A stretch of 27,324 bases of DNA, taken from positions 1 to 27,324 of the forward strand of contig CALBLK010000019.1 in the NCBI GenBank assembly GCA_937895845.1. Reading direction: 5' to 3'. The notes beneath the pieces are model-generated. The model was not told the DNA's origin. It saw nothing but the letters and a program-made list of their open reading frames with translations, and did not search any database. Shown here in pieces: positions 23,184 through 27,324 of this stretch. Made by a program: the position numbers and the translations under genes. This DNA comes from an uncultured Prevotella sp. GTDB taxonomy: Bacteria > Bacteroidota > Bacteroidia > Bacteroidales > Bacteroidaceae. Each line of letters begins with the position of its first letter. The stretch's first letter is position 1.

Positions 23184-25484
23184 TCAATAGGCTATCTTGT
23201 ACCGCCTGCCGCCAACGGCTACGACATACACTCCGCGTGCGGGCAGCCGCATGGCAGCCACTCCGCTGGCAAGGGTTGTCCTGGCCACCAGCGCGCCGCC
23301 GGCATCATACAGCGCCACCCCCACCTGTCTGCCATCCGACTTAACGGTCAGCGTATTGCCCGCCACGGAGATGTGGCTCGCCGCCCGCCCGTCAGGCGTG
23401 GCGACCGGGGCTATCGCCGTGGTCGCACCCTCGTAGGCCAGCGTAAGGTCGTCTATATAGCAGTAGGCGGTCTTGCTGCCAATCGTCTCCGTTATCTTGA
23501 AGCAGGGATTCTCTGTCTCTACATTATAAATAAGGTGTGCCGAACCGTTGGCGGGCACCGTCGTGTTGTCTACCCCGTCTACATTTTTCATGATCGCCCA
23601 CGACGCTCCGCTGTCTGCCGAGCAGTAGCAGCGCATAACGGCGAGCGAGCCGGTGGGGTTGTATGCCATGAAAGACAACGAGGTGACCTTGCAGTCCACA
23701 GGCGATGTGCTTACCTCTGCCTTCTTCTTCAGGGCCAGCGCCCGCTCTCCGTTTCCGCAGCCCTCGGCCGGCACCGCGATGGCCGCACCGTCGCCCAGCG
23801 TCCAGTCGCAGAACCTGCCCTTGACCACGGCCCTGCCGGTTGTCAGCGCCATGGTTTCAAAGTCTTCCGCCAGCTCGCTGATATCGGCGTTGCCAACGCT
23901 GAACGACACCTCCCCGTCTTCATGCTCGGCGATATCCTTGATTTCCAACGGTGTCGGCACCTTTGTCCACGAGCGTATCGAGGGCGTCGTGCTGTTGGTC
24001 AGTTCCGTGGCGCCACCGCTGCCGGGGAACGGGTCGCCCTGCGAGTCGGTCACAGTGACCTTGCCGCCCGATACCTTTGTCTGCGGGTTGGCCCGCAGCA
24101 CCTCCAAGTAGTTGTGGGCTGGGTTGCAGTTGATGGTGTTTTCCTCCCAAACCTGCGCATAGGTCGAGTCGACCCTGGTGACAATCATGCCGTGGCCGGC
24201 GAGGTAGGCGTCCCAGCGGGTCTGCTGCCTGTTTTCAAGAAGGAAGAACTCGTTGGCGATGCCGGAATTGATGCGGAACCCCTGGTTGGTCGTGTTCAGC
24301 GGGCCTAGGGAAAACTGCCCGGGCGCCGCTATCAGCTGCGGGCTGGCGAACCCCAGTGCATAGCGTTCGTACAGCGTGTAGCCCACCGGCGTGCGCGACT
24401 TGTTGCGGTAGCTTCCGCCAGCCATGACCGACCATGTGGCAGGGTGTACGCTCTGGCCGCCGCCCGAGGCGTAGTCGGTATCGTACTCGTCGGGCAGGCC
24501 CAGCACATGACTGAACTCGTGGCACATCGTGCCTATGCCGTCGAGCACGCCGGAGCCCTCGCGTCCGTACATCTCGGTAGAGCAGGCGTAGCGGCTCAGC
24601 GACACGCCGTCAAGGCGGACGCCGAGCATCTTTGAGGCATGGGGCCAGAGCAGGTCGGAGTTGTTGCCCGAGGAGTTGGCTCCATAGCCGGCATAGATAA
24701 GGTAGACCATGTCGGCCGTCCCGTCGCCGTCGCCGTCATACCGGGAGAAGTCCACCAGCCCGTCGGCGGCCTGGCAGGCTGCGGCGGCAAGCACCTGGCC
24801 GTTGCCCGAGCCGCCGGCATCATACATGGAGTAGCTTATCTTGACCGGCCCCACAATGTCGAACTGCGGGTCAAAGGCTCCCATGGAGTTGTCGTAGTAG
24901 TAGTCGCGAACACTGCCGGTACATTCGATCTTCTCGGGAATCAGCGAGGACGACATGTAGCCGTCGTAGCCCCTCTGGTTGACCATGCTGTCAATAATGT
25001 CGCGGATGTCGGTGCGTGAGAAACTGCGGTCGCTAAATTCAACAAGGATGACAAGGCCGCGGAAATTGCTGACGTCATACTTGTCACTGCCATGCAGGCG
25101 GCGGGGGCCGCCTGTCATGCTCCTCAGCGCCATCTTCATCTCGCGGGCTGTCGCAGAGAGCGTGGGGCGGACGTGCTTTGGCATGGTTTGCAGAAACGCC
25201 TTGTCTGCCGCGCTGCGGTCGGCCATGTTTCGCGCAACATACTGCGTGGCAACCAGTTTTCCACCGTCAAGCCGGGCATACATATAGTAGCCCGCCGGCG
25301 ATTTCAGCACCGTATAGCCATCTTCGGTGGTGGCATAGTGCTGGTATTCGTCACCTACAAGGCGCACTGTCAGATACGTGCCGTCGGGCTGGAGCAATTT
25401 GGCCGGAGCCGGGTTGGCAGGAACAGCGTGGGAAACGGCTATTCCAAGTAAGGAGGACAAGACTAATACACTAAACCTTTTCAT
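23184..25484 (-). CDS. Secreted M6-family metalloprotease
   Basis: 766-residue M6 (immune inhibitor A-like) metallopeptidase. A signal peptide (about 1-20) precedes a propeptide-like region (20-135) and then the catalytic domain. The zinc motif HEFSHVLGLPDEYD starts at His322 (H322, E323, H326, D332 in sequence), and WSVMAGGSY around Met354 is the Met-turn. A DGDGDG Ca-site-like stretch lies at about 250-256. After the catalytic core come PFPGSGGATELTNSTTPS and a beta-rich region with a jelly-roll (YCYIDDLTL). The C-terminal ~60 residues (VALYDAGGALVAR...RGVYVVAVGGRRYKIAY) resemble a type IX sorting tail. It would act outside the cell or on the surface. Its position just upstream of the giant GLUG protein suggests joint expression; substrate is unknown. 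Confidence 0.9.
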   Translation of the reverse strand: MKRFSVLVLSSLLGIAVSHAVPANPAPAKLLQPDGTYLTVRLVGDEYQHYATTEDGYTVLKSPAGYYMYARLDGGKLVATQYVARNMADRSAADKAFLQTMPKHVRPTLSATAREMKMALRSMTGGPRRLHGSDKYDVSNFRGLVILVEFSDRSFSRTDIRDIIDSMVNQRGYDGYMSSSLIPEKIECTGSVRDYYYDNSMGAFDPQFDIVGPVKISYSMYDAGGSGNGQVLAAAACQAADGLVDFSRYDGDGDGTADMVYLIYAGYGANSSGNNSDLLWPHASKMLGVRLDGVSLSRYACSTEMYGREGSGVLDGIGTMCHEFSHVLGLPDEYDTDYASGGGQSVHPATWSVMAGGSYRNKSRTPVGYTLYERYALGFASPQLIAAPGQFSLGPLNTTNQGFRINSGIANEFFLLENRQQTRWDAYLAGHGMIVTRVDSTYAQVWEENTINCNPAHNYLEVLRANPQTKVSGGKVTVTDSQGDPFPGSGGATELTNSTTPSIRSWTKVPTPLEIKDIAEHEDGEVSFSVGNADISELAEDFETMALTTGRAVVKGRFCDWTLGDGAAIAVPAEGCGNGERALALKKKAEVSTSPVDCKVTSLSFMAYNPTGSLAVMRCYCSADSGASWAIMKNVDGVDNTTVPANGSAHLIYNVETENPCFKITETIGSKTAYCYIDDLTLAYEGATTAIAPVATPDGRAASHISVAGNTLTVKSDGRQVGVALYDAGGALVARTTLASGVAAMRLPARGVYVVAVGGRRYKIAY

Positions 25485-25532
25485 TCAAAAAAAAGACATT
25501 TGTTATCCACAAAGAAAAATGTTTTTGCGCAA

Positions 25533-25540
25533 CAAAAGTA
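25533..25540 (-). promoter_or_regulatory. Candidate -7 box for the M6 protease gene
   Basis: The minus strand reads TACTTTTG here, matching TAnnTTTG, about 50 bp upstream of the protease start at 25484. TTTG-like elements lie upstream at 12-bp and 23-bp spacing rather than the ideal 19-21, so the match is good but not perfect. It could drive both the protease and the GLUG protein. Confidence 0.5.
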
Positions 25541-26242
25541 ACAATTATAAGACAAAACTGCAACAAAACGATGAAGAAAATAGCATCCGACTGACAAAAA
25601 GCACTGTATAACGCATAAAGATACAACACCTATACGCTGTTCCGCTCGCCCTGCCACTCCAAGCCTATGAGTGAATGCTTCAATGCTCAGACTTGCACCT
25701 GGCATTGCGGCTGCCCGATCGGCAAAGGCTGCAATGCGCGAGGCCCACGCCAACTTTCGCGCTGCCAACAGGCTCATTCAATATGTTAACAGGTGTTTCT
25801 TTATGTTAAGCAGGACACGGAAAAATGAAGATAAAAGGTGAAATGGCGGCGGTTTTTAGAATCGGAAGGCCGCCGCACGAAAATACGCCACGCTCGTGTG
25901 TGCAACGGCAAGTGACTGACCGACAGCGCATAGCAGGACGAGCGGCAGCGGATGTGCAGCGGCATACCGGGCAGAACGGCTGGTAATGAGGGTCAGGACT
26001 GGCCATCTTGCGCTGCGGGCTGGGGCGGATGGGCATGCAAAACGGGGCGGATGGCGTGGCGAAAAGCACCACCCCGGCGCACCAAACGGACGGTATGGCG
26101 CGCCGGTACGCGGTGTACGGCTACCCCCGGAGGTGCGGAGGGGATGACAAGGGCCTGAGACCGCTCTATTTGAACGGAAAACAGTGTGTTAAATGGAGGG
26201 GCAAGCCGTGCCAACAAATGTTAACGTAAGATTGGGCGATTC
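25541..26242. other. About 700 bp without a convincing gene
   Basis: Between the protease promoter and the small-RNA promoter. From about 25640 the DNA becomes GC-rich. Short frames on both strands (for example 25952-26158 plus, 25806-26072 and 25993-26217 minus) are Arg/Pro/Cys/Ala-rich with no recognisable domain, so I do not call them. The segment may be a decayed or conserved non-coding region. No tRNA or transposase remnant is recognised. Confidence 0.5.
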
Positions 26243-26275
26243 TTTCGCCAGTCTGCAAAAAATATTGTAACTTTG
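26243..26275 (+). promoter_or_regulatory. Promoter of candidate small RNA
   Basis: TTTC at 26243-26246, a 21-bp spacer and TAACTTTG at 26268-26275 match the Bacteroidota -33/-7 layout with one -33 mismatch. Transcription would start near 26281. No gene starts within about 400 nt downstream, and a terminator follows about 125 nt later, so the promoter seems to serve a short non-coding transcript. Confidence 0.65.
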
Positions 26276-26280
26276 CATAG

Positions 26281-26411
26281 GATAAGCTGCGCCCGGCATC
26301 TGAGAGCAAGCACTCATTGCACTCGCTGGCATTATCCTTGCACAGGACAAGCAAAAAAAGTTGTTTCAGTCTAACAATCAAAGAAGTTGTTGCGACTGGC
26401 TGTTTTTTTTT
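26281..26411 (+). ncRNA. Candidate independent small RNA, about 130 nt
   Basis: A short unit bounded by a promoter (26243-26275) and an intrinsic terminator ending in nine T (26403-26411). The 5' part can close with GATAA-type pairing (AGGATAA at 26279-26285 with TTATCCT at 26332-26338) around a GC-rich loop. It is followed by a spacer with an A-tract (26353-26359) and the terminator stem. No open frame with a credible start is seen. I do not recognise a named family (not tRNA, tmRNA, SRP or RNase P by eye). It might be a regulatory RNA or the leader of an attenuated transcript reaching the restriction gene, but a separate promoter for that gene favours an independent RNA. Confidence 0.5.
26367..26411 (+). 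terminator. Intrinsic terminator with T9 tract
   Basis: CAGTC (26367-26371) pairs with GACTG (26394-26398) and AACAA (26373-26377) with TTGTT (26387-26391) around a 9-nt loop. GCTG and nine T (26403-26411) follow. Seven A at 26353-26359 upstream could extend the stem or allow termination in both directions. Confidence 0.6.
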
Positions 26412-26623
26412 GGTAACGGTTTGGAGAAAGTCAAGCCACTTTCAGCTGTTTTGTTTTGCATAACGATTATTTCGTTCGATATGAATGCCCGTATCGTACG
26501 AAATGTGATAATAAATGAGACTGTTTCACGTAACGTTTTAATGTGATTTACACAATATCTATGCACATATAAGGTTAAGAAACCTTATAGTTAGAACATT
26601 TTTATGGCTTTTAGCCCTTCTGA
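26412..26623. other. AT-rich region with two palindromes upstream of the restriction gene
   Basis: No gene seen. ATTTCGTTCGAT (26469-26480) pairs with ATCGTACGAAAT (26493-26504) with one mismatch. A second hairpin is TATAAGGTT (26568-26576) with AACCTTATA (26581-26589), loop AAGA. The first could be an operator for a controlling protein of the restriction system; the second is a weak terminator-like structure. Functions are inference. Confidence 0.45.
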
Positions 26624-26656
26624 TTTCCATAATTTGCCGATTATTTGTTATCTTTG
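26624..26656 (+). promoter_or_regulatory. Promoter of the restriction-modification gene
   Basis: TTTC at 26624-26627, a 21-bp spacer and TATCTTTG at 26649-26656 match the Bacteroidota promoter layout. The predicted start lies only about 15 nt before the ATG at 26678, so the leader is very short. Confidence 0.65.
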
Positions 26657-26677
26657 AAAGCTAAACAAAAATGCAAA

Positions 26678-27324
26678 ATGAGCATCAAATACGAGATACA
26701 TACAATAAAGAACTCGAAAGGTACAGGCCAAGAATGGACAATTAAAGATAAATTGCAGGACTTGGTGAACCGATACCAAACTGCAAAGAACAAAGGGCAG
26801 CTTCAAGGAGCTTCAGAGGCGACAATGAGAGCATGGATAGATGAACTTTTATCTTTGTTCGGGTGGAATGTGCAAAATACGCACCAGGTCCTGACAGAGC
26901 ACGCACTTGGAAAAGACGAGAAAAAGAAACTTCAAGAGATAGGGTCTACCAATACACGCCCTGATTACACACTTGTTAATGGTGCAGTAAAATTGTCATT
27001 TGTCGATGCCAAAAGCCTTGCTGTAAACATTGAGGAAGACAAAAATGCAGCTTTCCAAATCCGCTCTTACGGATGGTCTGTCAGTGCCTCGTTTTCTATT
27101 GTGACAAATTTTGAGCAGTTGGCCATTTATGATTGCTCTGTAATGCCGTATGTTACTGATGAAGCATTTATTGCAAGAAAGTACATATTGACAGCAGACA
27201 AGTATGTTGAGAATTTCGACACACTTAACACTTTCCTCTCCAAAGGCAATGTGATTTCCGGCAATATTAAATTTATTGGCAAGAAAGGAAACACAATAGA
27301 CGAGAAGTTCGCTAAGTTGTTGGG
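26678..27324 (+). CDS. Type IIG-like restriction-modification enzyme, N-terminal part (runs off window)
   Basis: Open from the ATG at 26678 to the right edge with no stop (215 codons visible). The sequence looks like the N-terminal nuclease portion of type IIG/ISP-type enzymes that carry an Eco57I-like N6-adenine methylase domain further on. A PD-(D/E)xK core is visible: RPDY (Asp96), FVDAK (Asp110, Lys112) and downstream Q127-x3-Y131 in FQIRSYGWS, then TNFEQLAIYDC. The methylase domain (NPPY/F motif) would lie beyond the window and cannot be confirmed. A solitary nuclease or a BREX/DISARM-type protein are alternatives. The local AT-rich composition differs from the GC-richer genes to the left, which fits an acquired defence gene. 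Confidence 0.75.
   Translation, partial: MSIKYEIHTIKNSKGTGQEWTIKDKLQDLVNRYQTAKNKGQLQGASEATMRAWIDELLSLFGWNVQNTHQVLTEHALGKDEKKKLQEIGSTNTRPDYTLVNGAVKLSFVDAKSLAVNIEEDKNAAFQIRSYGWSVSASFSIVTNFEQLAIYDCSVMPYVTDEAFIARKYILTADKYVENFDTLNTFLSKGNVISGNIKFIGKKGNTIDEKFAKLL

Noticed and set aside
25952..26158. Short Arg/Gly-rich + strand frame
   Set aside because: No promoter, ribosome site or domain; composition is typical of non-coding GC-rich DNA.
26361..26546. 61-codon + strand frame in the AT-rich region
   Set aside because: It overlaps the candidate terminator and T-tract and has no recognisable features.

Overview
The window looks like chromosome from a Bacteroidota, most likely a Prevotella/Segatella-type member of the Bacteroidales. 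Evidence: Bacteroidota promoter elements (TTTG-N19-TAATTTTG and other TAnnTTTG boxes), lipoproteins with an acidic stretch right after the lipobox cysteine, TonB receptors with N-terminal carboxypeptidase-like domains, C-terminal tails typical of type IX secretion (T9SS) cargo, and DUF4625, GLUG-repeat, AlkZ-related and DUF4186 proteins. No rRNA, tRNA, CRISPR array, transposase or phage gene is visible. All identifications come from reading the sequence; no database search was possible.

Region 1 (about 318-9280, + strand) is an outer-membrane uptake locus. A near-consensus promoter (318-348) and a leader direct repeat (361-385) precede a small His/Cys-rich membrane protein, a TonB-dependent receptor, a two-repeat DUF4625 lipoprotein, a second DUF4625 lipoprotein and a second TonB receptor. 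A plug-domain protein without a beta-barrel follows a perfect 16-bp inverted repeat. His-rich motifs in the small proteins suggest a metal or metal-complex substrate (inference). A perfect 23-bp hairpin at 9224-9280 ends the region.

Region 2 (9301-12375, - strand) is a large multidomain GH10 endo-xylanase: carbohydrate-binding-like domain, autotransporter-like beta-helix, GH10 catalytic domain, T9SS-type tail.

Region 3 (12856-16432, + strand) is a compact set of cytoplasmic genes: alpha/beta hydrolase fused to DUF1653, EFR1-type flavodoxin-ferredoxin, flavin reductase, AlkZ-related protein, and DUF4186 protein with an N-terminal QLSLF clamp-binding-like motif. It ends in a perfect 23-bp hairpin and a fold-back repeat element (16637-16839).

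Region 4 (16835-25484, - strand) encodes two secreted proteins: an M6-family metalloprotease, then a 2077-residue GLUG-repeat surface protein. Both have signal peptides and T9SS-like C-termini.

Region 5 (25485-27324) begins with about 750 bp without a convincing gene. It then holds a candidate independent small RNA (promoter 26243-26275, intrinsic terminator at 26403-26411), an AT-rich stretch with palindromes, and the start of a probable type IIG-like restriction-modification enzyme that runs off the right edge. The last gene and the small RNA are the parts an automatic ORF caller would most easily miss.
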